A stretch of DNA of 64,000 nt from Thalassobacterium maritimum (GCF_031127805.1 NZ_JARXHW010000005.1:62001-126000); one strand, 5' to 3'. Shown: positions 30,964 through 40,880, counted from the stretch's first letter. The notes: a model not told the origin generated them from the sequence alone. Numbers and translations: made by a program.

Positions 30964-31642
30964 GATCGATCGGAGAGTTGCCCTTCGCCTGTGGCGGGTT
31001 TTCGATTTGGACGTTCTCGCCAGTCTTGGGGTTGGGCACCAGTGCGCCGCCCGAAATGATGAGTTTCATGCCGTCGGTGATGCTCATGCTCAGGCGGGTG
31101 ATGTCCTCCTCGGGCAACATGAGGAGAAAGCCGCTGGTCGGGTTGGGCGTGGTGGGGATGAAGATGTTGACGATATGCTCACCTGTGACCTCTTGCGTTT
31201 CGCCGCGTGCCTTACTGGTCAAAAAGCCCAGCGCGTAGCAGCGCTTGCGCGGGTATTCAATCAAGACCACCTCTTGGAACACGGCTTTTTTCTGTTGCCC
31301 GAAGGTGTCCACGATCTGTTTGACGGTGCGATACACTGTATTGATAAAGGGCACTTGGTCCAATAGGCGCTCCAGACCATTCAAGATAATGCGTCCGAGC
31401 ACGAAGCGAGAGCCATAGCCTAGCAGCGTGATCAATAAAAACACGACCAATACCGAGATCGCCTCTAGCCCGAACTCGATGATCGGCTTATCGCGCCACT
31501 CTGGGTCCAGATACCAAAAAAAGAAATTACTCGCCGGGGTGCCTAGCCGTTCCAACAGAAAATTGATGACGATGATCGTGACCCCCAACGGGAGGACGAC
31601 GACGATGCCTGTAATGAATGCGTTACGAAGTGAGCGGAGCAT
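30956..31642 (-). CDS. DUF502 membrane protein
   Basis: A 228-residue inner-membrane protein. Two N-terminal hydrophobic segments (NAFITGIVVVLPLGVTIIVI and LEAISVLVVFLLITLLG) are followed by the conserved soluble part: IPFINTVYRTVKQ-like (here VPFINTVYRTVKQIVDTF), and FIPTTPNPTSGFL. DUF502 has no established function. The ATG at 31642 (MLRSLRNAF) fits the family; a longer frame to 31807 would run into the divergent HAD gene. Confidence 0.85.
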   Translation of the reverse strand: MLRSLRNAFITGIVVVLPLGVTIIVINFLLERLGTPASNFFFWYLDPEWRDKPIIEFGLEAISVLVVFLLITLLGYGSRFVLGRIILNGLERLLDQVPFINTVYRTVKQIVDTFGQQKKAVFQEVVLIEYPRKRCYALGFLTSKARGETQEVTGEHIVNIFIPTTPNPTSGFLLMLPEEDITRLSMSITDGMKLIISGGALVPNPKTGENVQIENPPQAKGNSPIDHA

Positions 31643-31799
31643 GATGTGCAGTGCGTATAAATGGCCTGTGCAGGAGAGGATTTCGAAGGAAGTGGAGGCC
31701 GCAACGTTAAATACCTCCCATTTCTGGGGCTGATCCGGCGTTGACTGATTTGCGGCTGCTGTCTTCTGTCTGTGCAGAAATATATCTTCTGCAAATATT

Positions 31800-32378
31800 A
31801 TGATCAATTTACACGACCACTACGACGGCCTCATCTTCGATATGGATGGCACGCTCGCGGACACCATGCCCACGCACTTCACCGCCTGGTCGACGTCGAT
31901 GGCTGCCCATGGCATCGTGTTCCCAGAAGAACGCTTTTATGCCCTCGGTGGGGTGCCCGCTGCGGTGATCGTAGAGCTCTTAGCCAAGGAACAGGGCAAA
32001 AGCGTCGATGCTGTCGCAGTGGCCGAGGCTAAAGAAGAGCTTTTTCTCGATCTGCTCAAAGACGTGCAGCCTGTGTTGCCCGTCAAGGCGATCGCCGAGT
32101 TTCACCGCGAGTTGATCCCGATGGCCATTGCGACGGGGAGCCCTCACTGGGTGGCCGATAAGATTTTGCAAGCGCTGGGCATTGCCGATTGGTTTGGCGC
32201 TATCGTCGGCGCCGATGATGTGGAAAATCCCAAACCTGCGCCCGATACCTACCTGCGTGCAGCCGAGTTGATCGGGGTGGACCCTAAGCGCTGCCACGCT
32301 TTCGAAGATACTGATCTGGGCGTGCAAGCCGCACGTAATGCGGGCATGACCGTGATCGACATCAATACGCTCCTCTAG
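31800..32378 (+). CDS. HAD-family sugar-phosphatase or phosphoglucomutase-like hydrolase
   Basis: A 192-residue HAD-superfamily enzyme of the beta-phosphoglucomutase/YqaB type. Motif I is FDMDGTLADT, motif II is ATGS, the lysine is in NPKPAPDTYL, and motif IV is FEDTDLGVQAA. The small cap domain lies between residues 20 and 85. It dephosphorylates a small phosphate ester, perhaps fructose-1-phosphate; substrate unproven. It is divergent from DUF502 and lies 100 bases before lpxC-fabZ. Confidence 0.85.
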   Translation: MINLHDHYDGLIFDMDGTLADTMPTHFTAWSTSMAAHGIVFPEERFYALGGVPAAVIVELLAKEQGKSVDAVAVAEAKEELFLDLLKDVQPVLPVKAIAEFHRELIPMAIATGSPHWVADKILQALGIADWFGAIVGADDVENPKPAPDTYLRAAELIGVDPKRCHAFEDTDLGVQAARNAGMTVIDINTLL

Positions 32379-32481
32379 CACCCAAAACCCAAGCTTTACA
32401 TAATTGTCACCGAGCATAGGCTCACACGTTTTTTACAGGCGAGCGGCTTAACTGCTTGGCACACCGAATTATCCATTTTTT

Positions 32482-33822
32482 ATGAAACAACGCACCATAC
32501 TGAGGGAAGTTTCCATCAAGGGCAAATCTCTGCACACAGGCGAAGATGTTAACCTGACACTCAAACCTGCTCCGGAAAATACCGGCGTGATCTTTCGTCG
32601 TATCGACCTCTTCGGTAAGCCAGAGCTCAAGCCACTCATCGACTTGGTGGACGACCTTGTGCGTAGCACTACCATCGCGGATGGTCACGCCAAGGTGCAC
32701 ACCATCGAGCATGTGCTCAGTGCCCTGAGTGGTTGCGGAGTGGATAATGTCGTGATCGAGATGGATGCCAGCGAGCCCCCGATCTTGGACGGCTCCGCAA
32801 AGCACTTCGTCAACTTGATTCAGCAAGCGGAACCTGTGGAGCAAGACGCGGAGCGTGAATATTTCGTGCTCGAAGAGCCCGTCTCCGTCACCCGCGGCAA
32901 CTCCTCCATCATCGCGCTGCCGCACGATGGATTTCGTATCACGTGCACCTCAGCCGACGACCGCGGCATTCACACGCAACATCTCAGTCTCGATATCGAC
33001 CCCGAGACTTACATTGCGCAAGTCGCGCCCGCTCGCACCTTTACCATTTATGAGGATATCGAGGAGCTGCTCAAACTCGGTAAAATTAAGGGCGGCAGCC
33101 TCGACAGCGCCATTGTGATCAAGGGCGACAAGATTCTTTCCAAGGAACCGCTCCGTTTTAAGGACGAGTTTGTGCGTCATAAAATGCTAGATATTATCGG
33201 CGATATTACCCTCGTCGGTATGCCGATTAAGGCGCACTTTGTTGGTGTGCGCCCCGGTCATGCACTGAATGCAGAGCTTTCCAAAGTTCTGCGAAAGAAG
33301 CTCATCGAAAAGATTAAAGGCACCAAGCAGCGCAAGGAAGAGCGTAAGAAAAAGCTCGTTTCTGTCGATTCTGCCGAGACCGTCATGGACATCCGTCGGG
33401 TGCTCGACATCTTGCCGCACCGCTATCCATTCGTGATGATCGACCGCGTGATCGAGATCGTGAGCGAAGACGAGCTGGTCGCGCTCAAGAACGTCACCAT
33501 CAACGAACCTTATTTTCAGGGACACTATCCCGGCCGTCCTGTGATGCCTGGCGTGCTCCAGGTGGAGGCGATGGCACAAGCCGCTGGCGTCTTGCTGCTG
33601 CGCAAGCTGCCCGTCGAGCAAAACAAGATCGCCTTCTTCATGAGCGTGGATAAGGTGAAATTCCGTCAAGCGGTGGAGCCGGGGGATTCGATTGAGATTC
33701 GCGTGAAGCTGATTAAAATTCGCGGCAACAAAATCGCCACTGCCAAGGGTGAGTGCACCGTTGGCGGCAAGGTTGTTTCTAGCGCCGAACTGATGTTCAT
33801 GCTGGCGGACGCTACGGATTAA
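32482..33822 (+). CDS. lpxC: Bifunctional LpxC-FabZ: UDP-acyl-GlcNAc deacetylase / 3-hydroxyacyl-ACP dehydratase
   Basis: A fusion of two enzymes at a metabolic branch point. Residues 1-285 are LpxC, the zinc deacetylase committing to lipid A, with zinc ligands in HTIEHVLSAL and HKMLDIIGD. After a basic linker (KQRKEERKKK), residues 300-446 are FabZ, with LPHRYPFVMIDRV and the catalytic HYPGRPVMPGVLQVEAMAQ. FabZ consumes the same hydroxyacyl-ACP that lipid A synthesis needs, so fusion may balance both. Such fusions are known from Bacteroidota and Verrucomicrobiota. lpxA follows 18 bases later. Confidence 0.97.
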   Translation: MKQRTILREVSIKGKSLHTGEDVNLTLKPAPENTGVIFRRIDLFGKPELKPLIDLVDDLVRSTTIADGHAKVHTIEHVLSALSGCGVDNVVIEMDASEPPILDGSAKHFVNLIQQAEPVEQDAEREYFVLEEPVSVTRGNSSIIALPHDGFRITCTSADDRGIHTQHLSLDIDPETYIAQVAPARTFTIYEDIEELLKLGKIKGGSLDSAIVIKGDKILSKEPLRFKDEFVRHKMLDIIGDITLVGMPIKAHFVGVRPGHALNAELSKVLRKKLIEKIKGTKQRKEERKKKLVSVDSAETVMDIRRVLDILPHRYPFVMIDRVIEIVSEDELVALKNVTINEPYFQGHYPGRPVMPGVLQVEAMAQAAGVLLLRKLPVEQNKIAFFMSVDKVKFRQAVEPGDSIEIRVKLIKIRGNKIATAKGECTVGGKVVSSAELMFMLADATD

Positions 33823-33839
33823 TTCTAACACATATTCTC

Positions 33840-34616
33840 ATGTCAACGGACATTCATCCGACTGCAATTATCGAACCCGGCGCTGAGCTAGAGCCGGGTG
33901 TCATCGTCGGGCCCTACGCCTACATCGGTGCTCAGGTAAAAATCGCCAAAGGCACCGAAGTGATGCACCACGCCACAGTCGATGGGGCCACCACCATGGG
34001 TGAGGATAACGAAGTGCACCCCTACGCTTATGTTGGCGGGAAAACTCACGACTTAAAATATCGGGGCGGCTGCCCCGGTCTACGTGTGGGCAACGGTAAC
34101 GTCTTTCGCGAGTTCACCACCGTGCACTGTGCCACGACTGAAAATACCGAGACCATCGTCGGGGATCATAATCTGATACTCGCTTACAGTCATATCGCGC
34201 ATGAGTGTATCGTGGGCAATCATCTGGTGATGAGTAGCCACGCAGCCCTCGGAGGGCATGTGCAACTCGGGGATCATGTCAATGTGGGCTGGGGCGCCGG
34301 CTTGCATCAGTTTTGTCGCGTGGGCGATTACGCCATGGTGGGCGCCGCCTCTAAGGTGGTGCAAGATGTGCCGCCTTATATGATTGCTGACGGTAGCCCT
34401 GCGATGGTGCGCACGACGAATAAGGTCGGCCTGGAACGCGCCGGCTTCACGGCGCAGGATGTCAATCTCGTGCGCCGTGTCTTTAAAATGTTTTATAAAG
34501 AAGGTCTCAACCGCCGCCAAGCCGCTGAAAAACTGCGCGCGGAAATGGCCGGCGATTGCGCCATCGTGCAAACCTTTTTAGCCTTCGTCGAAGCGAGCGA
34601 ACGCGGCTTGTCCTAG
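33840..34616 (+). CDS. lpxA: UDP-N-acetylglucosamine acyltransferase
   Basis: The first lipid A enzyme, adding a 3-hydroxyacyl chain to UDP-GlcNAc. It has 258 residues: a left-handed beta helix of hexapeptide repeats (residues 1-190, starting IHPTAIIEPGAEL) and a C-terminal helical domain. The catalytic histidine is in YSHIAHECIVGN. It is co-transcribed with lpxC-fabZ. Confidence 0.96.
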   Translation: MSTDIHPTAIIEPGAELEPGVIVGPYAYIGAQVKIAKGTEVMHHATVDGATTMGEDNEVHPYAYVGGKTHDLKYRGGCPGLRVGNGNVFREFTTVHCATTENTETIVGDHNLILAYSHIAHECIVGNHLVMSSHAALGGHVQLGDHVNVGWGAGLHQFCRVGDYAMVGAASKVVQDVPPYMIADGSPAMVRTTNKVGLERAGFTAQDVNLVRRVFKMFYKEGLNRRQAAEKLRAEMAGDCAIVQTFLAFVEASERGLS

Positions 34617-34713
34617 GCGCTGTCATCGTCTGAGTCGCTTGCGACGGCAAAAGATATTCACAATCAAAGACGCTCGCTTGCTATTGACTGTCCCGTATCT
34701 CTAATTTGTTGGG

Positions 34714-35976
34714 ATGCGACGATTCACGGCGGTTCTTTTGATCTATGCGGCACTCTTGCTCAGTGTTCGGGCCGAGATGAGTCAGGCCGCCTATCTGTGG
34801 CAGCGAGCCTGGACTCCCGCGGTATCCACCGCGGTCGCGGAGCAGACCACTGCGCTCGATGGCCTCACTGTGCTGTGTGCCGAAATCAAGCTCAGCGACT
34901 CCGCTCAGCCGACCCGGGTAGAGATCGTGCCCGATTGGGCACGGCTGCAAGCGCGTGGTTTACCGATCACTTTAGCCATTCGAGCCGCCGTCTATTCAGG
35001 CTCCTTTCAGCAGGATCAAGCCATGACGCGCTGCCTACTCGACACTGTGGCGAATTCATTGCGCCGGGCTCGCGCGGCTGGCATCGAGCCGGCCGCGGTA
35101 GAAATTGATTTCGACTGTGCGACCCGCCAGCTTGAGGGCTACGCCCACTGGCTGCACCTAATTCGCGCACAACTGGACGGCCCTGCGCTTTCGATCACCA
35201 CTTTACCTACCTGGATGGAGCGTTCTGCTGCCTTCGCCCAATTGTTGGTGCCCGTCGATCACTTTGTCTTGCAGGTGCACAGCGTGCAGCGGGCCGATCG
35301 CATCGATTCAGATGCCTCGCTGTGCGATCCTCAGCTTGCGCAGCGCTGGGTGCAGCAGGCGGGGCAGTTCGTGAAGCCATATCACGTCGCACTGCCGACC
35401 TATGCCTACCGTTTGGGCTACGCGGCCTCTGGCGAATTGGTCGAGGTGGCGGGCGAAAATGCCTCGCCGGTAAAAAATCCAGCTTGGAGCTACCGCGTGC
35501 TGCGCGCTGAGCCTGAGGCGATGGCCGGCTTAGTGCGTCAATTGCAGCATGCGCGCCCCGCTACCTGTCGTGGAGTGATTTGGTATCGCTTACCGATCGG
35601 GCAGGAAAGCTACAATTGGGACCCCGGCACTTGGCAGGCAGTCATGCTAGGCAGCGTCGCCAGTGCCAGCTGGCAAGCCCAGGCTCGCGTGCAAGCCGAC
35701 GGACTGGTGGAGATCGAGTTGCTGCAAGCTTCCGAAGTCGCCGCGGAGCCACCGCGTGCGGTGCAGCTCTCCTGGCGCAGTGGCGAGGCGCTGGCCTGGG
35801 ATGGGCAGCGTCATTACAATGTGCGGGCACTCTCCGAGCAGGCACTACTTTGGCAATGGCCCACTCGGATGGAAGCCCCGCTCTTAGCTCAAGGCACACG
35901 CTGGACGATCGGTTGGTTGCGCATTCAGGACGCCGCCAACTTGCAAATTACAATTTTAAATGATGATGACGACTAA
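34714..35976 (+). CDS. DUF3142 exported protein
   Basis: A 420-residue protein with a signal peptide (cleaved near VRA/EMSQ). The body resembles a TIM-barrel family catalogued as DUF3142: EIDFDCATRQLEGYAHWL, LPTWMERSAAF and VDHFVLQVHSVQR are typical, with acidic residues at the strand ends as in glycoside-hydrolase-like folds. No activity is established. The last 17 bases overlap the start of the next gene in another frame, so the two are translationally coupled. GC content is high. Confidence 0.7.
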   Translation: MRRFTAVLLIYAALLLSVRAEMSQAAYLWQRAWTPAVSTAVAEQTTALDGLTVLCAEIKLSDSAQPTRVEIVPDWARLQARGLPITLAIRAAVYSGSFQQDQAMTRCLLDTVANSLRRARAAGIEPAAVEIDFDCATRQLEGYAHWLHLIRAQLDGPALSITTLPTWMERSAAFAQLLVPVDHFVLQVHSVQRADRIDSDASLCDPQLAQRWVQQAGQFVKPYHVALPTYAYRLGYAASGELVEVAGENASPVKNPAWSYRVLRAEPEAMAGLVRQLQHARPATCRGVIWYRLPIGQESYNWDPGTWQAVMLGSVASASWQAQARVQADGLVEIELLQASEVAAEPPRAVQLSWRSGEALAWDGQRHYNVRALSEQALLWQWPTRMEAPLLAQGTRWTIGWLRIQDAANLQITILNDDDD

Positions 35977-38017
35977 GCACAGTTTCACGCTCACACTCGG
36001 CAGCCTAATTTGGCTGAGTCTCTTGCCGCTCGCTCAGGCCTGTGGTCCCTGGCTGCCGGAATCCTATGTCTTGCGCAATGATGATGTCTTTTACCAGCCG
36101 CCCCAGGTTGGCTTCCGCTACGAACTGCGCCACCTCTTACCAGACTCCGTGCCGCATCAGGCGCAGTTAGAGAGCGAACCCTTGGGCGGGCAGTCCTCGC
36201 TGGAGGCCTTGCGCGCCTCGCTCAGCCTTGCCGAAGTAACAGAGGACGCTGCTGATGCCATCGTGGCCGATTACCAGAGCTTTCGTTCGCACTTGAATCG
36301 TATCAAATATGCTTATGAGCATCCCGGCCGCTCCGCCTATCGCGATGACTCCGATGGCTCCGATGACACGCCCGAGCCCATTAGCTTGGATGCGCTAGTT
36401 GTGCCCGAGGGCTTGCCGGCCGAGTTTGCGCTCTATCTCGAAGCAGCGCTCGCGTACTATCAGGGCGAGCACCAGACCGCGCGTGAGAATTGGCAAGCCA
36501 TCTTAGACTTGCCCGCCGCCGAGCGGCAGCAACGTTCCGTCATGGCGGCTTACATGATTGCAAAGGCATGCCCGCAAGCCGCGCTCACGTATTTCCCACA
36601 AGTGCGCGAACTCGTCGAGGCCGGCTATCCCGACTCGCAGGGCTTGGCCGCTGCCAGCTATGGGCGCGAAGCACGCGTGTATTTAGATCAGGGGGACTAC
36701 CAAGCCGCCATCGAACTCTACCTACGGCAATGGGCCGCCGGCTATGAAAATGCCGAGCAAAGTCTGAAACTCGTCGCGCGCGATATATGGTATCGTTGTC
36801 ATGACCGTAAGCTCGCCTCCTTGTTAGCAGACGAGACCAGTCGCGCCGTGCTGACCGCGTATTTACTGGTTCAGCGAGACGATGAAGCCAACACAGAGTT
36901 GCGCGAGCGCTTCCTGCGCTTGTTACCTGATATCGAAAAAATACATCTGCCAGAGGCTGGGCGCTTTGCTCTGATGGAGTACCAGCAGAACAACCTCAGC
37001 GCGGCCCGCTTGTGGATCAGCCATGCCGCCGCCAGCGATGCACTCGCACTCTGGGTCAAAAGTAAGCTACTGCTACGAGCCGGGCGTATCGAGGAAGGGC
37101 GCACACTGCTGCTCGCGCTCACCGAAGACATGCAGGCGTCCGATACCGACTGGCGGCGCTTGAGCACCTCACGCGCCTGGGGCGAACTCGGGTTGCTCAT
37201 GATGCGCGAGGCACGCTTCGTCGAAGCCGCCGATTGCTTTTGGAATGCCGACAGTTGGGAAGATTGCGCTTACGTGCTCGAGCGTTTATTGTCGATCGAT
37301 GAATTAATTCAATGGGTGCAGAGCCGTCTCAGCGAGTTTGGCGAAGAGTCTGACCATTATCATGGTGATCCCCATGCACTCTTGGCGCGGCGCTTAATGC
37401 GCGAAGGACGATTTGAGCTAGCGCTTGAGCATTTTCAGCCCGATGCCCGCCAGCAAGCCGAGGCCTATTTGCAGGCCATGCGCTCCGCAAACGACTTGAG
37501 TCAAGAGGCCGCCACTCGTGCTCGTCATTTTTGGGAGGCTGCATGCTTGATGCGTGAATACGGCATGCTACTCTTCGCCGCCGAGCTCGCGCCCGATTAC
37601 GCCTGGACCGAAGGCTCGTTGGAGTGGGGGGATGTGGCGCTGGCACGTCAAAATAGGCTCTACAGCTACGGAAATCCCATCAATGAGCCCAGCGGCGAGG
37701 AAGTGGATCGAGCCAAGCAAACCCAAATACTGCCAGATAAACGCTACCATTACCGCTATCGCGCCGTGCGCCTGGCAGAGCTCGGGGCCAGCCTATTGCC
37801 CAACAACAGCGAGCAAGCCGCCCGCATCTATTGTGTGGCAGGCAGCTGGATCAAATACCGCGACCCCTCTGAGGCCGACCGACTCTTTAAACTCTTGGTG
37901 GTGCGTTGCCCCGACACCGAACTCGGTCAAGCCGCCGCAGTCATCAATTGGTTCCCCCGCGTCGAGCTTGATCGCATTCAGCCATTTTCAACTGAAAGCG
38001 AGCACTTGAGCCATTAG
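35960..38017 (+). CDS. Large exported repeat (TPR-like) protein
   Basis: A 685-residue protein with a signal peptide (FTLTLGSLIWLSLLPLAQA, cleaved before CGPW). The Cys right after the cleavage site could be a lipid attachment point, though the -3 to -1 residues (AQA) are not a standard lipobox. The rest is helical, Ala-, Leu- and Tyr-rich, with helix pairs like YQGEHQTARENWQAIL, as in tetratricopeptide arrays. It is coupled to the DUF3142 gene by overlap, and the two may act together at the envelope. I do not recognise an exact family. Three consecutive ATGs (35960, 35963, 35966) leave the start open. Confidence 0.65.
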   Translation: MMMTTKHSFTLTLGSLIWLSLLPLAQACGPWLPESYVLRNDDVFYQPPQVGFRYELRHLLPDSVPHQAQLESEPLGGQSSLEALRASLSLAEVTEDAADAIVADYQSFRSHLNRIKYAYEHPGRSAYRDDSDGSDDTPEPISLDALVVPEGLPAEFALYLEAALAYYQGEHQTARENWQAILDLPAAERQQRSVMAAYMIAKACPQAALTYFPQVRELVEAGYPDSQGLAAASYGREARVYLDQGDYQAAIELYLRQWAAGYENAEQSLKLVARDIWYRCHDRKLASLLADETSRAVLTAYLLVQRDDEANTELRERFLRLLPDIEKIHLPEAGRFALMEYQQNNLSAARLWISHAAASDALALWVKSKLLLRAGRIEEGRTLLLALTEDMQASDTDWRRLSTSRAWGELGLLMMREARFVEAADCFWNADSWEDCAYVLERLLSIDELIQWVQSRLSEFGEESDHYHGDPHALLARRLMREGRFELALEHFQPDARQQAEAYLQAMRSANDLSQEAATRARHFWEAACLMREYGMLLFAAELAPDYAWTEGSLEWGDVALARQNRLYSYGNPINEPSGEEVDRAKQTQILPDKRYHYRYRAVRLAELGASLLPNNSEQAARIYCVAGSWIKYRDPSEADRLFKLLVVRCPDTELGQAAAVINWFPRVELDRIQPFSTESEHLSH

Positions 38018-38054
38018 ATGCAAGCGAGCACGCTACGTTAGATTCGAACTTCTT

Positions 38055-38696
38055 TTATTGTTCTACTTTGAATAGTGTGCCGCCTAGGTGGCGGGGTTTC
38101 ATTTTGGTCTCTACGGCTTCGGATTCGTCGACGATCTGGCCGCCTTCGTAGTAGGCGGGCTCTTTGAGCCAGTGCTTTTTGACTTGTTCGTGGAGTTCGA
38201 GCAGTTCTTTGCGGCTGCCGATGCGATACTCGATAGTGTGCGCGTGGGTGGCGATGGGATATTCCTTCATCACTTCGGTGCCTGTCACGGCGTCGGTGAT
38301 GCCGGCGGCGCGGTCGGCCATGGCCTGTATTTGTGCGGGCAGCGGGCGTTGAATGATCGAGGAGCCGCCGGGAGTGCTGGCTGCGTCGACGGCGTTGCTC
38401 ATCGCTTGTTGCAACTCGCCGATGCGTAGTGGGCGGCTGTGGTAAATGCGCACGAGAGCGGTGCCTTGGGTGACGATGTTTAGTTCAGTGACCCGGAAGT
38501 TGGCGGTGATATACTCTTGGCTGGAGATGGATTGAATATGATCTTCTTTACCGTAGTAAGCGCGTGTGTCGCCTGGAAACTCGATTCCATAGATTGCAGG
38601 ATTTTTGATGCCACGGGTGGTGATGGAGACTGCGGAGAGTTGGCAGGTCAAGACCGTGAGCAGTAGGGCAGGCAGGAGATTTCGTAATGACAACAT
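38055..38696 (-). CDS. Exported protein of unknown function
   Basis: A 213-residue protein starting at the ATG at 38696 with a signal peptide (MLSLRNLLPALLLTVLTCQLSA). The body has a mixed composition and no motif I recognise. It is divergent from the ABCG-type transporter gene, whose start lies only 53 bases from this start, so the promoters must overlap. A longer frame to 38747 would collide with the transporter start. Confidence 0.6.
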   Translation of the reverse strand: MLSLRNLLPALLLTVLTCQLSAVSITTRGIKNPAIYGIEFPGDTRAYYGKEDHIQSISSQEYITANFRVTELNIVTQGTALVRIYHSRPLRIGELQQAMSNAVDAASTPGGSSIIQRPLPAQIQAMADRAAGITDAVTGTEVMKEYPIATHAHTIEYRIGSRKELLELHEQVKKHWLKEPAYYEGGQIVDESEAVETKMKPRHLGGTLFKVEQ

Positions 38697-38749
38697 AAGA
38701 ATCAAAATGCTGGCCTTTTGATCGTGGGCAAAGGTAATTTGTTTCAATA

Positions 38750-40405
38750 ATGTTAGCTTGTAAGGATCTTACCGTTGAAATACAGCCCGCTGGTGTACGC
38801 ATTTTGGATCGAGCCACGGCGCTCTTTAAGCCGAGGGGGCTGAATGCGGTAATTGGTCCGTCGGGCTGCGGCAAGACGACTTTGGTGAAAGCGATGCTGG
38901 GCATTTTACCGAGTGAGGGGGCGATCAGTTATGCGGGGGAGCCAGTTCGGCAGAGTTCGGATCTGCTGGGAAAGCTGTCTTTTGCGCCGCAGTTTAGTAT
39001 TGCTCATGAGCGACTCTCGGTGGCGGAGGCGCTCTGCTATGCGCTGGATCTATGTGTGCGTGATCGCGCAGTTAAGCTGGCGCGACTGGAGGAGATTTTG
39101 CGACGTATCGGGCTGGCAGAACATCGTGATAAGCGTGTTTCGGATCTCAGCGGGGGGCAACTTCGGCGTTTGGGGCTGGGCTTGGAATTGGTCGGAGATC
39201 CGCAATGTATGGTTTGCGATGAGGTGACCAGCGGGTTGGACCCGCGCTCGGAGGATCAAATTCTCGCTGTGTTGGAAAGGCTGCGCGATGAGCGTGGGAA
39301 GACCTTTATATGTATCATACACAATTTGGCGAAGCTGGATGTGTTTGATTGGATTACGGTGGTCTATGAGGGTGCGGTGGTATTTCAGGGGACTTTAGAG
39401 GCGCTGAATGTTTATTTTAATATTCCCGACGCCTTGCACCTTTATGATCGGCTGAATGAGCACTCCATCGAGCATTGGCGTGCGCGCTGGGGCGAGGAGT
39501 CTGTTGGCTTGGCGCCTGCGGAGCCCATTGAAGCAGTGCGGGCACCGCCTGCGCCGGGTGCGCTTGCGCAAACCTGGACCTTGTTGATACGACGTGCGCT
39601 GCTTTTCAAACGTGATCGTGGTTATTGGTTGCTGACCTTGGGGATCACTTTGGGCTTTCCTTTATTGGTGACGATTTTTGCCTGGGATGGAATCCCCCAA
39701 TTGCGCGGCTTGTCTATGGATGTGGGCGGCGGGGCTTTGGAGCAAATGGAAGCGAGCCTGCGCTATCGGGTCGATGCTTTGGAGATGGCCTCTTTGGTGA
39801 CGGGGCTAATCTTGTTTCAAGTCATTTTGCTGACTTTGATGGGGAGCAACAACGGGGCGCGAGAGATTGCGGGTGAGCGGCAAATTTTTGAAAAGGAGCG
39901 TTTCGCAGGGCTCAGTGCGGGGGCCTATGCGTCTAGCAAGCTGATCTTTGCTTCATTCGTTGCGGTGCTGCAGGGGCTCTGGATGATGGGCTTTGTGAAG
40001 TATATTTGTGAGTTCCCTGGCGCAAGTTTACCGCAAGCGGGGGTGTTGGTATTGAGTTGTGTTTCAATGACAGCCATTTGCCTCGGCTTTTCCGCGATCT
40101 TTAATTCGGCGGATAAGGCATCTTTGCTTTCTGTGTATTTAGTCGGCTTCCAATTGCCACTCTCTGGTATCGTGCTGGCCTTGCCGGATATGTTGGTTTG
40201 GCTGTGTCGTCCTTTTATCAATGCCTACTGGGGCTGGGCGGGCTATTTTGGTTCCATGCGAGCCACACGCTTGTATGATGCTTATCGTGTCGACTCGAAT
40301 GAATGGATTCCATCGTCGGGGCTGGCGGCGAGTATCTTGTTGTTACACTTTTTGATGGGTGCCGTGATGGTCTTTTGGGGTTGCCAGAAAAAACGTTGGA
40401 ATTAA
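38750..40405 (+). CDS. ABCG-type half-transporter (ATPase fused to ABC2 membrane domain)
   Basis: A 551-residue exporter half. The ATPase is N-terminal: Walker A GPSGCGKTT, signature LSGGQLRRLGLGLEL, Walker B CMVCDEVTSGLD with an H-loop in IIHNLAK. From about residue 285 six hydrophobic segments form an ABC2-type membrane domain, including EIAGERQIFEKERFAGLSAGAY, a typical ABCG connector. ATPase-first order and the E-K-E-R region place it with ABCG/White-like proteins, which work as dimers. Substrate unknown. Two envelope genes follow at short distance and may be co-transcribed. Confidence 0.88.
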   Translation: MLACKDLTVEIQPAGVRILDRATALFKPRGLNAVIGPSGCGKTTLVKAMLGILPSEGAISYAGEPVRQSSDLLGKLSFAPQFSIAHERLSVAEALCYALDLCVRDRAVKLARLEEILRRIGLAEHRDKRVSDLSGGQLRRLGLGLELVGDPQCMVCDEVTSGLDPRSEDQILAVLERLRDERGKTFICIIHNLAKLDVFDWITVVYEGAVVFQGTLEALNVYFNIPDALHLYDRLNEHSIEHWRARWGEESVGLAPAEPIEAVRAPPAPGALAQTWTLLIRRALLFKRDRGYWLLTLGITLGFPLLVTIFAWDGIPQLRGLSMDVGGGALEQMEASLRYRVDALEMASLVTGLILFQVILLTLMGSNNGAREIAGERQIFEKERFAGLSAGAYASSKLIFASFVAVLQGLWMMGFVKYICEFPGASLPQAGVLVLSCVSMTAICLGFSAIFNSADKASLLSVYLVGFQLPLSGIVLALPDMLVWLCRPFINAYWGWAGYFGSMRATRLYDAYRVDSNEWIPSSGLAASILLLHFLMGAVMVFWGCQKKRWN

Positions 40406-40436
40406 CTCTTATTGAAACTTTTGCGACTTTGTTACG

Positions 40437-40880
40437 ATGTCATTTTACATGCTTTCCCCCATACCCTTGATTCGCCGCTTCCTGCGAGGCCTTGGCTTAT
40501 TTTCTATTTCACGTGGTGCTTTATGGGCGGCTTGCCTGCTCACCGGATGGGGCGGACTGGCTGGGCTGGCTGGGCTGACTGGTTGCAGCGGGGGCGCTGG
40601 CTCGGATCTGGAGGTGCTGCCGATTCAGAACTATCTGGAGAAGCCGGGAGATTTCTTGGGCAATCGTTATGTGCTGCGGGCGCAGATTAATGAGCAGTTG
40701 AAATGGGAAAAGGGGCTGGGGCGTGTCTTGGCAGTTGTGGCGGAGGGCCATGATGCGCGTTTGCCTGTGTTTGTGCCCGAAACCGTCGGAGGCAACTTGC
40801 ATGTGGGGCAACGCTATGAATTTCAGGTCATTATTGAACAGGGAGGACTTATTTATGTGGATGCATTGCGCAAATATTAA
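40437..40880 (+). CDS. Putative lipoprotein
   Basis: A 147-residue protein. Its N-terminal hydrophobic stretch ends in a good lipobox, LTGC, at about residue 50, preceded by a short tandem repeat of Gly-Leu-Ala encoded by repeated CTGGCTGGG. The n-region is unusually long, so the true start could be internal. The mature part (about 97 residues) is a small beta-rich domain with no name. Its end overlaps the start of the next gene by 26 bases. Confidence 0.6.
   Translation: MSFYMLSPIPLIRRFLRGLGLFSISRGALWAACLLTGWGGLAGLAGLTGCSGGAGSDLEVLPIQNYLEKPGDFLGNRYVLRAQINEQLKWEKGLGRVLAVVAEGHDARLPVFVPETVGGNLHVGQRYEFQVIIEQGGLIYVDALRKY

Noticed and set aside
30755..31366. A 203-residue plus-strand frame across the RecO-like and DUF502 genes
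   Set aside because: Shadow of two convincing minus-strand genes.
32452..32468. TGGCACA before lpxC-fabZ as a sigma-54 promoter
   Set aside because: The -12 position reads TA, not GC; lipid A genes are not expected to depend on sigma-54.
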